Below, in pieces: positions 23,159 through 32,922 of a stretch of DNA of 52,567 nucleotides (position 1 is its first letter; the number at the start of each line of letters is the position of its first letter). Both the position numbers and the translations under genes were made by a program. The DNA is taken from NCBI GenBank assembly GCA_910583735.1, contig CAJTXS010000009.1:1-52567 (forward strand). The letters run 5' to 3'. The notes beneath the pieces were generated by a model, which saw only the letters and a program-made list of their open reading frames with translations, was not told the origin of the DNA and searched no databases. The stretch comes from an uncultured Christensenella sp. GTDB taxonomy: Bacteria; Bacillota; Clostridia; Christensenellales; UBA3700.

Positions 23159-24378
23159 AAACTCTTCTCCATCACCGCGATATAGAATCCGTCAGAGCCT
23201 TTTCCGTCCGGAAGATATTTCTTCTCCGAAATCAGCTTAAAATCATCGCTTTGCTCAACAAATCTTGCAACTATATCCTCGTTCTCTTCTCTCAAAATCG
23301 TACATGTCGAATATATAATCCGTCCGCCATCTTTTACGTACCCGGAGGCATTGCTCAATATCTTAGACTGTATTGCCGAAAGAGCAGATATATCGCTCTC
23401 CTTTCTTCTAAGATATATATCGGGCTTAGACTTCGCTACGCCGAAGCCGCTGCACGGAACGTCACACAGCACTATATCGAACTTTCCTAATCCCTTATGA
23501 TATACGGTTGCGTCTGCGACAATGCAATCCAAACCGCGCGACTTCATACGCTCGGCATACGATTCGATTAAATGCACTCTATGCTCTTTATTATCGCAAC
23601 ACTTAATGCTTATATCTGCAAGCTCGCTCAAATAGATAGCTTTCCCGCCCGGCGCCGAACACATATCCAATACCCGCATACCGTCTTTGACCTGCGCGCT
23701 CTCACAGCACGCCATGGATGTGCGCGATTGGATAGTAATCAGACCTTTATCGAATAAATCATAATGATTTCGCCCCCAATCGACGAAGCAACCGTTATCA
23801 GTCTTAATATAATCGATATGCTGCTTATCTAAATGCGAATAAAGCTCGTCGAGGCATAACATCCTAAAATTGGGTCTTATATGTTGCTTTGTAAACTTAG
23901 TAACGCTTAAAAATCGCTCGCATTGTTCTTCGCCGTACTGCTCGATAAATTTTTTAACAAGCCATAGCGGCGTAGACGTAGCGACAGATATACGCTCCGC
24001 GCCATCTTTAGGATAAGCCACCCCAACGTCTATGTACTTCCTAAGCACCGCGTTGATAAAGCCTTTTACCTCTCGCTTGCCTACTCGAGCCGCGCATTCT
24101 ACTATCCTATCCACTGCCGCATAATCGGGTACGGAATCCATATAGTCTATATAATACAGACCCATCTTAAGCAAAATGCAAACTTGATTTTTCGGCTTTT
24201 TAACAGTTAAAGCGGAAATTATATAATCAAAAGTAATGTTTCTGTCGAGAATCCCGTATACCGCATTGGTAACAAACGCGCGAGATTGCTCTCTCACGGA
24301 TGCCAGCGCTCTGTCTCCCCATCTCCCGTCTCTGAAAATCATGCACAGGGTATCGTATACGTATAAATCCTCTTTCAT
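23155..24378 (-). CDS. rsmB: 16S rRNA (cytosine967-C5)-methyltransferase RsmB
   Basis: 407-aa SAM-dependent RNA m5C methyltransferase. N-terminal NusB-like RNA-binding helices (about 1-135), linker, then the Rossmann domain with motif I VLDMCSAPGGKA (236-247), motif IV D-V-P-C-S-G (catalytic-pair Cys309) and motif VI S-T-C-T (Cys359). Both catalytic cysteines are present. It overlaps fmt by 4 nt and rlmN by 4 nt. It is slightly shorter than the usual 430-450 aa but complete at both ends. Confidence 0.95.
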   Translation of the reverse strand: MKEDLYVYDTLCMIFRDGRWGDRALASVREQSRAFVTNAVYGILDRNITFDYIISALTVKKPKNQVCILLKMGLYYIDYMDSVPDYAAVDRIVECAARVGKREVKGFINAVLRKYIDVGVAYPKDGAERISVATSTPLWLVKKFIEQYGEEQCERFLSVTKFTKQHIRPNFRMLCLDELYSHLDKQHIDYIKTDNGCFVDWGRNHYDLFDKGLITIQSRTSMACCESAQVKDGMRVLDMCSAPGGKAIYLSELADISIKCCDNKEHRVHLIESYAERMKSRGLDCIVADATVYHKGLGKFDIVLCDVPCSGFGVAKSKPDIYLRRKESDISALSAIQSKILSNASGYVKDGGRIIYSTCTILREENEDIVARFVEQSDDFKLISEKKYLPDGKGSDGFYIAVMEKSL

Positions 24379-25292
24379 TCCAAGACCTTACCGAATATAT
24401 CGTGTCCCCTCAAGAATGTAGCTATATCTTGCCTTTTCCCGCCCTCGAGCTGAACTTCCTCCAGAATAATGGCGCCTAAGCCGCATTTGACAATAACATT
24501 ACCGTCGAAATCTATCACCTCGCCTATTGCTCCCGCGCCGTTATATTCGCAAGGTATTGCGGATAAAATCTTGAGCCTCTTACCGTCCAAAAACGTATAT
24601 GCGGACGGCCAAGGCGTTACGCCTCTAATGAGACAGTCCAATCTGTCGGCAGCCATGTTAAAGTCGAGCCTGCCGTCGTCCTTCTTAAGCATAGAGCAAA
24701 AAGTAGCCTCAGCGCTGTCTTGCGGCGTATATACGGCGCGCCCGCTTGCAATCAACTCAAGCGCTTCCTTAAGAGCATTACCGCCTTCTGAAGCCATTCT
24801 GTCGAAGAGCTGACCTGCGTTCTCACGCTTACCTATCTCTAAGACACTCTGTAGCAATATATCTCCCGAGTCAACTTTCAGCGCGGTACGCATTATAGTA
24901 ATGCCCGTATATTTTTCCCCGTCGATTATGGCGCGCTGTATGGGCGAGGCGCCTCTGTATTTAGGCAAAAGCGAGCCGTGCACATTTATAGTGCCGAGCG
25001 GCGGTATATCCAATATCTCTTGAGACAGAATCTGACCGAAAGCGCAAGTTACGAATAGATCCGCATCGAGCGATTTGAGCTTGTCCACGCCCTCTTTGCT
25101 AACTCTGTCGTATTGCAGCACTTCAAGCCCCATTTCCAAAGCAGCTTGCTTTACGGGAGAATAGGATACCTTCCTCCTGTCGCGCTCCTTGTCGGGCTGA
25201 GTGACCGCGGCTACTACCTCGTGACCGCTGTCCGCCGCTGCCCGCAATGACGGCACGGCAAAATCGGGCGTTCCGAAAAAAACTATCCTCAT
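24375..25292 (-). CDS. fmt: Methionyl-tRNA formyltransferase
   Basis: 305-aa enzyme that formylates initiator Met-tRNA with 10-formyltetrahydrofolate. Formyltransferase domain with the catalytic triad N103-V-H105-G-S-L-L-P and D141 (KVDSGDIL), and MRIVFFGTPDFAVPSL at the start. The C-terminal OB-fold domain (about 205-305) binds tRNA. The 4-nt overlap with def is the usual def-fmt pairing, which balances formylation with deformylation. Confidence 0.97.
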   Translation of the reverse strand: MRIVFFGTPDFAVPSLRAAADSGHEVVAAVTQPDKERDRRKVSYSPVKQAALEMGLEVLQYDRVSKEGVDKLKSLDADLFVTCAFGQILSQEILDIPPLGTINVHGSLLPKYRGASPIQRAIIDGEKYTGITIMRTALKVDSGDILLQSVLEIGKRENAGQLFDRMASEGGNALKEALELIASGRAVYTPQDSAEATFCSMLKKDDGRLDFNMAADRLDCLIRGVTPWPSAYTFLDGKRLKILSAIPCEYNGAGAIGEVIDFDGNVIVKCGLGAIILEEVQLEGGKRQDIATFLRGHDIFGKVLE

Positions 25293-25753
25293 CTTATTAC
25301 CCTGCGATAGACATTGGTATATTCCTTATCGTAAAACAATATTCCGTCCAAGTGATCTATCTCATGGCAGCACGCCCTTGCGACAAATCCCATAGCATCG
25401 TAAGTACAAGCATTGCCATTCCTGTCGTAATAATCGACAGTCACTTTATTGGGACGCTCGACTATACACGAGCGGTTATCTACGCTTAAGCATGCTTCCT
25501 GCCCTATCTGAGAGCCCGAAGATGAAACGATAACGGGATTGACAAACTCCAAATATACTCCGTCGGCATGTATCAACGCTATTCTGCGCGCAATGCCTAT
25601 CTGAGGCGCGGCAAGTCCTGCTCCGCGAGCATGGAAAAGCGTCTCCTTCATATCGTCGATAATCTTATGCAGTCTGGCGTCGAATACTTCCACTCTCCTG
25701 CATTTTGTCCTTAGGATAGGATCTTTATCTTTTACTATATCTCTTAGCGACAT
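25289..25753 (-). CDS. def: Peptide deformylase
   Basis: 154-aa metallohydrolase removing formyl from nascent proteins. Motif 1 GAGLAAPQ (44-51), motif 2 E86-A-C88-L-S (family E-G-C-L-S; Gly is Ala here) and motif 3 C129-H130-E131-I-D-H134-L-D-G (family Q-H-E-x-D-H; the Gln is Cys here). Metal ligands C88, H130 and H134 and the catalytic E131 are kept, so it should be active. Length fits type I/III small deformylases. It lies 9 nt after priA. Confidence 0.95.
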   Translation of the reverse strand: MSLRDIVKDKDPILRTKCRRVEVFDARLHKIIDDMKETLFHARGAGLAAPQIGIARRIALIHADGVYLEFVNPVIVSSSGSQIGQEACLSVDNRSCIVERPNKVTVDYYDRNGNACTYDAMGFVARACCHEIDHLDGILFYDKEYTNVYRRVIR

Positions 25754-25762
25754 ATCATGCTC

Positions 25763-27952
25763 CTAATTCATACTCTGAGGATTGAACTCGGCAAAGACGC
25801 TCACGCCTCTCACCTTATTCTTATCCATTATATCATATATTTTAGCCGTTATTACAGCTTCTTTTTCCCTTTTGATACGCATGAGAATTTGATATCGAAA
25901 TTTATTTTCAATACGCGCTACGGGGCTCTTCATTGCCTGCATATATACAAAGTCGAATCTATATCCTCCTGCGAGACTGCGCATGTCGCTATAGAGCTTC
26001 CGTGCGCATGAGACCACGCGTTCCTCTTCCTTACCTGTCATCATGATGCGTATAACCGTCGTATAGGGTGGGAAGTCGGATACAAGTCTCGTGTTATTTT
26101 CCTTATCGAAAAATCCGTCGTAATCATACGAGGTGATGTATCTGAATACGTAGTGTCTGGGCGAATAGGTCTGTAGAATAACTTTACCTTTTTTATCTGC
26201 GCGCCCCGCTCTGCCTGCCACCTGCGTAATAAGTTGAAAAGTGCGCTCGCTGCTGCGGTAGTCGCTGAAATACAGACTCATATCCGCATCGAGTATTCCC
26301 ACGAGTGTCACATTGGGGAAATCATGCCCCTTAGCTATCATCTGAGTGCCTACGAGCACTTGCGCCTGGTTGAATGAAAATTCGCTCAATATATCCAAGT
26401 ATGCCGTCTTTGTGCAAGTTGTCTCGTTGTCCATGCGTAAGATAGATACGCCCGGCAACAGAGCCTGTAATTCCGACACAACGCGCTGCGTGCCCACCTT
26501 GCCGTACTTAATATCGGTACTGCCGCACTCGGGGCAGCAATCGAGCATACGATACTTCTTGCCGCAGTAATGACACTTAAGCACGTTCTCAGACGAGTGA
26601 TAGGTAAGAGTTACGTCGCAGTCGGTACACTTTGCGGTATAGCCGCACTTCTTGCACATGACAAAGGAAGAATGTCCCCGCCTGTTAAGGAATATAATTG
26701 CCTGCTCGCCTCTCGATATTACGCCTTTCAACTCTTCCTTAAGGCGCCCCGAGAAGATATCGATATTACCGCCTATGATCTCCTCCGTCATATTGACTAT
26801 CTCGATAGGAGGCATGTTGCCGCTTATGCGCCCGTCCATCCTTACAAGGTCGTACTCTCCGCGCTTGGCGAGCAAATAGCTGTCCACCGACGGCGTTGCG
26901 CTGCCTAAAATAACTTTTGCGTCGTTATATCTGGCTCTGAACGCCGCTATGTCCGACGTAATATATCTTGGATTGGATTCGCTCACATACGACGCATCAT
27001 GCTCCTCGTCCGCGATTATAATACCCAAATCTTTAACGGGAGCAAATATTGCCGAACGGGCGCCAACGACCACTTTTGCCTCTCCGCGCATTATCCTAAG
27101 CCATTCGTCGAATCTCTCGCCGTCGGACAGTCCGCTGTGCAGCATAGCCACCACGTCGCCGAAGCGAGCCCTGAATACTCGCAAAGTCTGAGGCGTAAGC
27201 GATATCTCGGGCACCAGCATAATAGCCGTCTTACCCTTAGCGAGCGCATCGGCTATACAGCGCATGTATACCTCTGTCTTACCGCTGCCTGTCACACCGA
27301 AGAGCAAAATAGTGCGGTATGGAGTATTGCTGATTCTATCGTACGCCGCTTGCTGCGAAGCCGTAAGCTTGCGAGCCGCAGAGTCCGCGCCCGATATGCC
27401 CGCAGGTCTGCGATAGACGCGTCTGTCAGACTTGACAATCAATCCCTTGCCAATAAGCGTATTGACGGAAGATACGGAAAGTTCGCTTGTGAGTACGGAT
27501 AAAAATTCTCCGCCATCTCTCAATCTCTCTATGACGCTGCGCTGGCTCTTATTGCCTGCAGCATTGAGTATATCGTCGTAATTAATATCGGGGTTTAATT
27601 CTATAAACCGGCGATTGAGCTCTCCTACTCTGCCGCCTCTCATCTTAGACGGAATAAACAGCCTTAAGCAATCCACTCTGCGCACGTAATACTTGCCGCG
27701 CATATAATCCATCAGCTCGAGCATCTCGGGCGTAATGGCGCTGTATGTATCTAATACGGAAATTATCTCTTTAAGTTCCTTGGACGTATCGGCAGCTTCT
27801 TTTATAGCGATACAAAATCCCTCGACCCTGCCGTGTCCGAACGGGACCGACACTCTGTCGCCCAATTTTACGTCCAAACAGGAAGGAATAGAATACTCGA
27901 AAATTTTATCTACTTCGGACGAACTGATATCTACGATTACGCTGGCTACCAT
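25763..27952 (-). CDS. priA: Primosomal replication restart helicase PriA
   Basis: 729-aa 3'-to-5' helicase that reloads the replisome at stalled forks. N-terminal DNA-binding domain (about 1-105), winged-helix-like segment, Walker A GVTGSGKT (219-226), DEAH-type box D-E-E-H (315-318), and the two-zinc insertion with C433, C436, C442, C445, C460, C463, C473 and C476, followed by the second helicase lobe (VLVGTQMIAKGHDFPNV; QVAGRAGR). All domains are complete. It overlaps coaBC by 7 nt. Confidence 0.97.
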   Translation of the reverse strand: MVASVIVDISSSEVDKIFEYSIPSCLDVKLGDRVSVPFGHGRVEGFCIAIKEAADTSKELKEIISVLDTYSAITPEMLELMDYMRGKYYVRRVDCLRLFIPSKMRGGRVGELNRRFIELNPDINYDDILNAAGNKSQRSVIERLRDGGEFLSVLTSELSVSSVNTLIGKGLIVKSDRRVYRRPAGISGADSAARKLTASQQAAYDRISNTPYRTILLFGVTGSGKTEVYMRCIADALAKGKTAIMLVPEISLTPQTLRVFRARFGDVVAMLHSGLSDGERFDEWLRIMRGEAKVVVGARSAIFAPVKDLGIIIADEEHDASYVSESNPRYITSDIAAFRARYNDAKVILGSATPSVDSYLLAKRGEYDLVRMDGRISGNMPPIEIVNMTEEIIGGNIDIFSGRLKEELKGVISRGEQAIIFLNRRGHSSFVMCKKCGYTAKCTDCDVTLTYHSSENVLKCHYCGKKYRMLDCCPECGSTDIKYGKVGTQRVVSELQALLPGVSILRMDNETTCTKTAYLDILSEFSFNQAQVLVGTQMIAKGHDFPNVTLVGILDADMSLYFSDYRSSERTFQLITQVAGRAGRADKKGKVILQTYSPRHYVFRYITSYDYDGFFDKENNTRLVSDFPPYTTVIRIMMTGKEEERVVSCARKLYSDMRSLAGGYRFDFVYMQAMKSPVARIENKFRYQILMRIKREKEAVITAKIYDIMDKNKVRGVSVFAEFNPQSMN

Positions 27953-29121
27953 AGCGACGCTATCTCTTGAGCTATTACCTCTGCAACATCTCTCTTTGCC
28001 ATCTTGGGATAATCCGAGCGATATCCGTCGCTCTTGAGTACAGAGATAGTATTGTAATCTACTTCAAAGCCGGAATCGGGACGGGAAACGTCGTTGGCAA
28101 TCACCATGTCCGCGCCCTTATTGCGCAGCTTATCCGCCGCGGAATCAATTAGAGACTGTGTCTCCGCGCAGAATATTACAAGCCTTTTATTGCCTTTGAC
28201 TTGACCGAGAGCCTTGGCAATGTCTTTATTCTTCTTCAACTTAAGGGTTATCTCGTCGCCCTTAATCTTATCGGGATAATTGCTCTCTACGCTGTAGTCA
28301 CCCACAGCCGCAGCCATGACGGCGCAATCGCACTCGGGATAATACTTAAGGCACTCCTCATACATATTGGAGGCCGAAGTAACCCTGACACAGTCGATAT
28401 CTTTGGGAATTTCCACGCTGACGGTGCCTGCAATGAGCTTTACATCCGCGCCGCGCTTAAGCAGAGCCTTGGCTATCTCAACGCCCATCTTGCCGCTGCT
28501 GCGATTGGTAATGTAGCGCACTCCGTCGATACTCTCTCTCGTACCGCCGGCAGTTATCAAAAATCTCTTACCTGCGAATGTCAAATCCTTATGCAACGCT
28601 TCCCTTACTGCGGATATTATAGATTCGGGCTCGGGCAATCTCCCTCTGCCGCTGTCGCCGCATGCAAGATAGCCGTCGTCCGGCTCGCAGATAACATATC
28701 CTCTTTGCTTGAGCAGCGCTATGTTGGACTGCGTGGCTACGTTGTCGTACATATTGCTGTTCATAGAAGGACACACGATAACGGGCGCCTTAGTCGCAAG
28801 TATCGTGGTAGTGAGCATATCGTCGGCGATACCGGCCGCAAGCTTTGCTATAATATCTGCGGTAGCCGGAGCAATTACGCACACATCGGCTCTCTTTGCA
28901 AGAGAGATGTGCTCGACCTCCCACGGTCTGTCCCTGTCGAACATATCAACTACAACACGATTGCGCGAGAGTGTCTCCAGCGTAAGCGGAGATACGAACT
29001 GCGTCGCTTTATCGGTCATAATGACATTGACGTTATCGCCTGCTTTGACAAGTCCCGACACAACGGAACATACCTTATAGCAAGCGATGCCGCCGCTCAG
29101 CCCGACAAGTATCTCGGACAT
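27946..29121 (-). CDS. coaBC: Bifunctional phosphopantothenoylcysteine decarboxylase / phosphopantothenate-cysteine ligase
   Basis: 391-aa fused enzyme for two steps of coenzyme A synthesis. The N-terminal CoaC flavoprotein (about 1-180) has the active-site H71 (VEHISLAKRAD), the substrate motif P-S-M-N-S-N-M-Y (118-125) and Cys in YLACGDSG. The C-terminal CoaB ligase (about 185-391) has TAGGTRESIDGVRYITNRSS, the dimer/nucleotide region and KLKKNKDI with the essential lysine. It overlaps rpoZ by 1 nt and priA by 7 nt, as expected in this operon. Confidence 0.97.
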   Translation of the reverse strand: MSEILVGLSGGIACYKVCSVVSGLVKAGDNVNVIMTDKATQFVSPLTLETLSRNRVVVDMFDRDRPWEVEHISLAKRADVCVIAPATADIIAKLAAGIADDMLTTTILATKAPVIVCPSMNSNMYDNVATQSNIALLKQRGYVICEPDDGYLACGDSGRGRLPEPESIISAVREALHKDLTFAGKRFLITAGGTRESIDGVRYITNRSSGKMGVEIAKALLKRGADVKLIAGTVSVEIPKDIDCVRVTSASNMYEECLKYYPECDCAVMAAAVGDYSVESNYPDKIKGDEITLKLKKNKDIAKALGQVKGNKRLVIFCAETQSLIDSAADKLRNKGADMVIANDVSRPDSGFEVDYNTISVLKSDGYRSDYPKMAKRDVAEVIAQEIASLW

Positions 29122-29321
29122 CAGATATTCTCGCTCCTGACGACTATCTTGTCGTCGTATATCTCTTTTGCCGCGTAGCTGATAGACTTAACGCCTGCCT
29201 CGTCCAGCACCTCGGGATACTGCGAATCGAGCTGCCTTGCCCTCTTGGCAACGCCGCAAACGAGCGCGTAACGGCACTCTGCCTTTTTAATCAACTTATC
29301 GATAGGTGGATCTATCATCAT
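29121..29321 (-). CDS. rpoZ: DNA-directed RNA polymerase omega subunit
   Basis: 66-aa small subunit that aids RNA polymerase assembly. It starts MMIDPPIDKLIKKAECRYAL, has VAKRARQL and ends with SYAAKEIYDDKIVV, the omega signature; its place between gmk and coaBC confirms the call. GGAGGT lies upstream. It is only 2 nt past gmk. Confidence 0.93.
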   Translation of the reverse strand: MMIDPPIDKLIKKAECRYALVCGVAKRARQLDSQYPEVLDEAGVKSISYAAKEIYDDKIVVRSENI

Positions 29322-29323
29322 AG

Positions 29324-29971
29324 TTATATACCTCCGTGTATAAGCGTATTTATTTTATCTAAATTATTACGCGATAAATATCTTTCCGCGTAAGATAGGG
29401 CGTTACCGCCCTGCTTTATAGCCTTAATTATCGAAAGAAACTTGTCGACGCACTCCTCCAGACTGTCGTTGACTATCGCATAATCGTATTGCGTCGCCGC
29501 GGCGATTTCGTTGGGCGCAGCCGCAAGCCTGTCCCTTATCACCTCTATCTTGTCGGTATCTCTGCCTGTAAGACGAGCCTTAAGCGTCTGCATATCTTGC
29601 GGTAAGACGAATATCAAATTTGCCTCGGGGTCGTTGCGCTTGATCTCCAGTCCACCCTGAACGTCTATCACAAGCACGGCGTCATAGCCCTTGCCTCTTA
29701 TCTCATCCAGATATCTGCGCGGAGTGGCATAATCGTTACCGTGGACATGCTGAGCCTCGAGGAACTCTCCGCGAGCAAGCATACCGTCATACTCGGGCTT
29801 GCTTACAAAGAAGTAATTGACGCCCTCTGTCTCTCCCACTCTCGGCGCTCTCGTAGTCACGGACACCGATTCCTTTAGATTGGGATTGCGACTTGCCGCG
29901 AGCTTGAATACCGTATCTTTGCCTACGCCCGAAGGTCCCGACAGTACTATTAATAAACCTTTGTCATCCAT
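29324..29971 (-). CDS. gmk: Guanylate kinase
   Basis: 215-aa kinase converting GMP to GDP. P-loop SGPSGVGKDT (11-20), SVTTRAPRVGETEGVNYFFVSKPEYD (the GMP-binding region), and the lid segment RLTGRDTDKIEVIRDRL. Near full usual length. No strong Shine-Dalgarno: it starts 6 nt after the yicC stop and is probably coupled. In Bacillus, remA lies between yicC and gmk; there is no room for it here. Confidence 0.97.
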   Translation of the reverse strand: MDDKGLLIVLSGPSGVGKDTVFKLAASRNPNLKESVSVTTRAPRVGETEGVNYFFVSKPEYDGMLARGEFLEAQHVHGNDYATPRRYLDEIRGKGYDAVLVIDVQGGLEIKRNDPEANLIFVLPQDMQTLKARLTGRDTDKIEVIRDRLAAAPNEIAAATQYDYAIVNDSLEECVDKFLSIIKAIKQGGNALSYAERYLSRNNLDKINTLIHGGI

Positions 29972-29977
29972 TGATTG

Positions 29978-30847
29978 TTACTCTATATTCTGAATCTGTT
30001 CCCTAATCTTTTCGATTTCGCATTTGCAATCTATAACCGCTGCGGATATTTCCGAGTCGCAACACTTGGAGCCTATGGTATTGGTCTCCCTGTTCATCTC
30101 TTGGATGATAAAGTCCAACTTCTTTCCTATGGCTCCGCCGCCGCTGCATATATGATTAAAGTGCGATATATGCGACCTAAGACGGGCGATTTCCTCATCA
30201 ATTGCCACCTTGTCCGTATAAAAAGCTATCTCGTTGAGCAGTCTCGCCTCGTCGAATGCAACGCCCGATATAACTTCGTTGATACGCTCCGTCATCTTGG
30301 TTTTATGCTCTGCCACAGCTATGGGCGTACGCTGCTCTACTTTATCTACGAATGCGCCGATATTGACTACCTTACTTACGATATCGGACTGCAACAATTC
30401 TCCTTCTCTCACGCGCATAGATTCTAAGGCGTCTATAGCGGAATTAGCCGCGTCCTCGAGCAACTTGAGCACCGCGCTCTCGTCGTCGTCCTCTTCCTCC
30501 GAAGTGATTACCTCGGGCATCTTAAATAAGACGGACACCCCGAAGTCATCGCCGATATTGTACTTCATCTTAGACTTGGCAGCAAGCGTGCAATACTCCT
30601 TGGCAAGCTCCTCGTTGAGCACCAGCTTGGTATTGCCCCGCCTCTCGTAACTGACGTAAATGTCGAGATGCCCTCGCTCCACTCTACCCTTGACGGCGCG
30701 TCTCAACGTATCCTCGGCGAAGTTGAAATTGCGAGGCAATTTTATGTTAAGGTCGAGGAATCGATGATTGACCGATTTAATCTCGACACATATCTTTCTC
30801 TCGGCATCCTCGGCAATTCCCTTGCCGTAGCCAGTCATACTCTTCAT
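29978..30847 (-). CDS. yicC: YicC family endoribonuclease
   Basis: 289-aa protein of the YicC/YloC family, recently described members of which are endoribonucleases acting on RNA. It starts MKSMTGYGKG, the family hallmark, followed by VEIKSVNHRFLDLNIKLPR, and ends in the DUF1732 domain with GKKLDFIIQEMNRETNTIGSKC. It is the first gene of an 11-gene operon with a good promoter at 30877-30905; the ATG follows a GAGGA. The conserved place before gmk is seen across bacteria. Confidence 0.95.
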   Translation of the reverse strand: MKSMTGYGKGIAEDAERKICVEIKSVNHRFLDLNIKLPRNFNFAEDTLRRAVKGRVERGHLDIYVSYERRGNTKLVLNEELAKEYCTLAAKSKMKYNIGDDFGVSVLFKMPEVITSEEEDDDESAVLKLLEDAANSAIDALESMRVREGELLQSDIVSKVVNIGAFVDKVEQRTPIAVAEHKTKMTERINEVISGVAFDEARLLNEIAFYTDKVAIDEEIARLRSHISHFNHICSGGGAIGKKLDFIIQEMNRETNTIGSKCCDSEISAAVIDCKCEIEKIREQIQNIE

Positions 30848-30876
30848 ACAGTCCTCGCGTTAAAGTTATTTCCGTT

Positions 30877-30905
30877 ATTATAGCATATACGCGCGCAAAA
30901 TACAA
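30877..30905 (-). promoter_or_regulatory. Sigma-A promoter of the yicC-rpe operon
   Basis: Minus-strand TTGTAT (30900-30905), 17-nt spacer, perfect TATAAT (30877-30882); predicted start about 20-25 nt before the yicC ATG. Confidence 0.75.
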
Positions 30906-30924
30906 TTATATGTAGCGCGCTATA

Positions 30925-30963
30925 TATTTATAAAGATTGCATCGCTTAATTGCAGCGGCAATC
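30925..30963 (-). terminator. Possible weak terminator after ligA
   Basis: On the minus strand GATTGC-CGCT / AGCG-AT-GCAATC (30935-30963) folds into a bulged hairpin overlapping the ligA stop, followed by TTTATAAATAT. The T-run is poor. Confidence 0.4.
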
Positions 30964-32908
30964 AATCCATACCGAGCATACGAAGGAATTCCGATTCGTC
31001 AATGACCCTTATCCCCAGCTTCTTTGCCTTGTCGAGCTTAGAGCCTGCGTCTTCGCCCGCAATTACGAGTGTAACGCTCTTGCTCACGCTGTCCGACACA
31101 CTGCCGCCGTTGTCCTCTATAGCGCTCTTTGCCTTGGAGCGCTTAAGTGATGTAAGCGAGCCCGTAAGTACAACCCTCTCGCCGCTGAATACTCCCGTGC
31201 GAACTTGCTTTTCCTCAAAGCAAATGCCTTGTGCAAGCAAGTCGTTAATGTCGGACATATGCTTGCTGTCGGCAAAATAATCTAACACGCACTGAGCCGT
31301 CACTGCGCCGAAATCGTCGAGCGAAGCTATCGTATCACTCTTAGCTGCTATTACGCCGTCCAAAGTGTAGAAAGCATCCGCAAGCTGACTTGCAGCCTTT
31401 CTACCTATATTGGGTATGCCTATCGCATATAAAAATCTATCCAAAGATACCTTTTTGCTCTTATCGATTGCGCTTAATAGGTTGCTTATCTTCTTGTCCT
31501 TAAAGCCCTCGACTTCCTCGAAGTCGCCCTCTCTCAATCTGTAGATATCGGCAAAGCTCTTAACCTTACCGAGCCCGTAGAGCAACTCGAGCGTCTTGTC
31601 CGACAAGCCCTCTATGTCCATAGCATCTCTGCCGCAGAAGTGCGAAAGAGCCGATACTATAGCATTGGAACAAGCCCTAACATTGCTGCACTTAATAAAT
31701 ACGCCGTCCATAGTTACCGGAGCGCCGCAAGCGGGACAGTAAGCGGGAGGCTGAATATCTATAGAATCGCTCGTATGCTCGGCAACGCCCGTAATCTCGG
31801 GAATGACATCGTTGGAGCGGCGGATAAACACCCTCGAGCCTATCTTGATGTCCTTGCGCCTTATCTCGGATATGTTGCTGAGCGTCGCTCTGCCGACGGT
31901 GACGCCGGCAAGGTCGACAGGCTCAAGCACGGCAAGAGGATTGAGCTTGCCCGTACGCGAGACTTGCCATATCACATCCTTGACCGTGGTAGTCGCCTCT
32001 TGCGCTGCGAACTTGTACGCTATAGCCCAGCGAGGAAACTTTTGCGTATAACCGAGGTCGTCCCTTATCCTCGTGCTGTCTATCTTGATTACCGCTCCGT
32101 CGATAAGGAAATCGAGAGTGTCTCTCTGCGCCTCTATCTCGTCGATTGCGGATATTACTTCGTCCGCGGTATTGCAATATCTGCAATAATTGCTCATCTT
32201 AAATCGGTTGCGATGCAGAAAGTCGAGCATCTCGCTGCCCGATGAAAAATCCTTATCCTCTATATAATTGACGTTGTAGCATATGAGATCGAGGTTGCGC
32301 TCCGCGGTAACTTTCGGATCGAGATTACGAATAGCTCCCGCCACGCCGTTGCGAGCGTTCTTAAGCGGGACGACATCTTCTCTTGCGTTATACTTCTCAA
32401 GGGCGGATAAGGTCATAATTCCCTCGCCCTGCACCTCGATAATCCCCTTGTACGGAATAGAGAGCGGGACGCTCCTTATGGTCTTGACCTGTTCCGTAAC
32501 TACTTCGCCCACCGCGCCGTTGCCGCGAGTGGCAGCTTGAATCAATTTACCGTCCTCATATGTCAAGTTGACCGTCAATCCGTCGAACTTATACTCTACC
32601 GAACAGGCAGGCAAGACGCCGTCTGCGGATATCCTCTCCAGCCAAGCGATGAGCTCTTGCTTGCTTTGACACTTATCCAAGCTGAACAGTCTGCCTCTGT
32701 GGCTTACCTGCTCGAATTTACCGAGCGGCTTATCCCCTACTCTCTGCGTGGGAGAATCGAAATATACCTCGCCGCTCTCGCTTTCGAGCGCCTTGAGCTC
32801 GTCATATAATCTATCATACTCGCCGTCGGATACTACGGGATTATCAAGCACGTAATAGTCGTAAGCGTACTTATTGAGTAAATCGACCAGCTCTCTTATT
32901 CTATCCAT
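30962..32908 (-). CDS. ligA: NAD-dependent DNA ligase LigA
   Basis: 648-aa ligase sealing nicks in replication and repair. Domain Ia (1-60) for NAD binding, adenylation domain with the active-site lysine in E-Y-K107-F-D-G, OB fold (about 310-385), a four-cysteine zinc finger (CPACGAP...CSNVRAC, about 392-415), helix-hairpin-helix domain (about 420-560) and a BRCT domain (about 570-648, GERVVLTGSL...). Complete and of near usual length (about 660-670). It follows pcrA by 14 nt, the common pcrA-ligA pair. Confidence 0.97.
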   Translation of the reverse strand: MDRIRELVDLLNKYAYDYYVLDNPVVSDGEYDRLYDELKALESESGEVYFDSPTQRVGDKPLGKFEQVSHRGRLFSLDKCQSKQELIAWLERISADGVLPACSVEYKFDGLTVNLTYEDGKLIQAATRGNGAVGEVVTEQVKTIRSVPLSIPYKGIIEVQGEGIMTLSALEKYNAREDVVPLKNARNGVAGAIRNLDPKVTAERNLDLICYNVNYIEDKDFSSGSEMLDFLHRNRFKMSNYCRYCNTADEVISAIDEIEAQRDTLDFLIDGAVIKIDSTRIRDDLGYTQKFPRWAIAYKFAAQEATTTVKDVIWQVSRTGKLNPLAVLEPVDLAGVTVGRATLSNISEIRRKDIKIGSRVFIRRSNDVIPEITGVAEHTSDSIDIQPPAYCPACGAPVTMDGVFIKCSNVRACSNAIVSALSHFCGRDAMDIEGLSDKTLELLYGLGKVKSFADIYRLREGDFEEVEGFKDKKISNLLSAIDKSKKVSLDRFLYAIGIPNIGRKAASQLADAFYTLDGVIAAKSDTIASLDDFGAVTAQCVLDYFADSKHMSDINDLLAQGICFEEKQVRTGVFSGERVVLTGSLTSLKRSKAKSAIEDNGGSVSDSVSKSVTLVIAGEDAGSKLDKAKKLGIRVIDESEFLRMLGMD

Positions 32909-32922
32909 TAATATCCCCTGTT

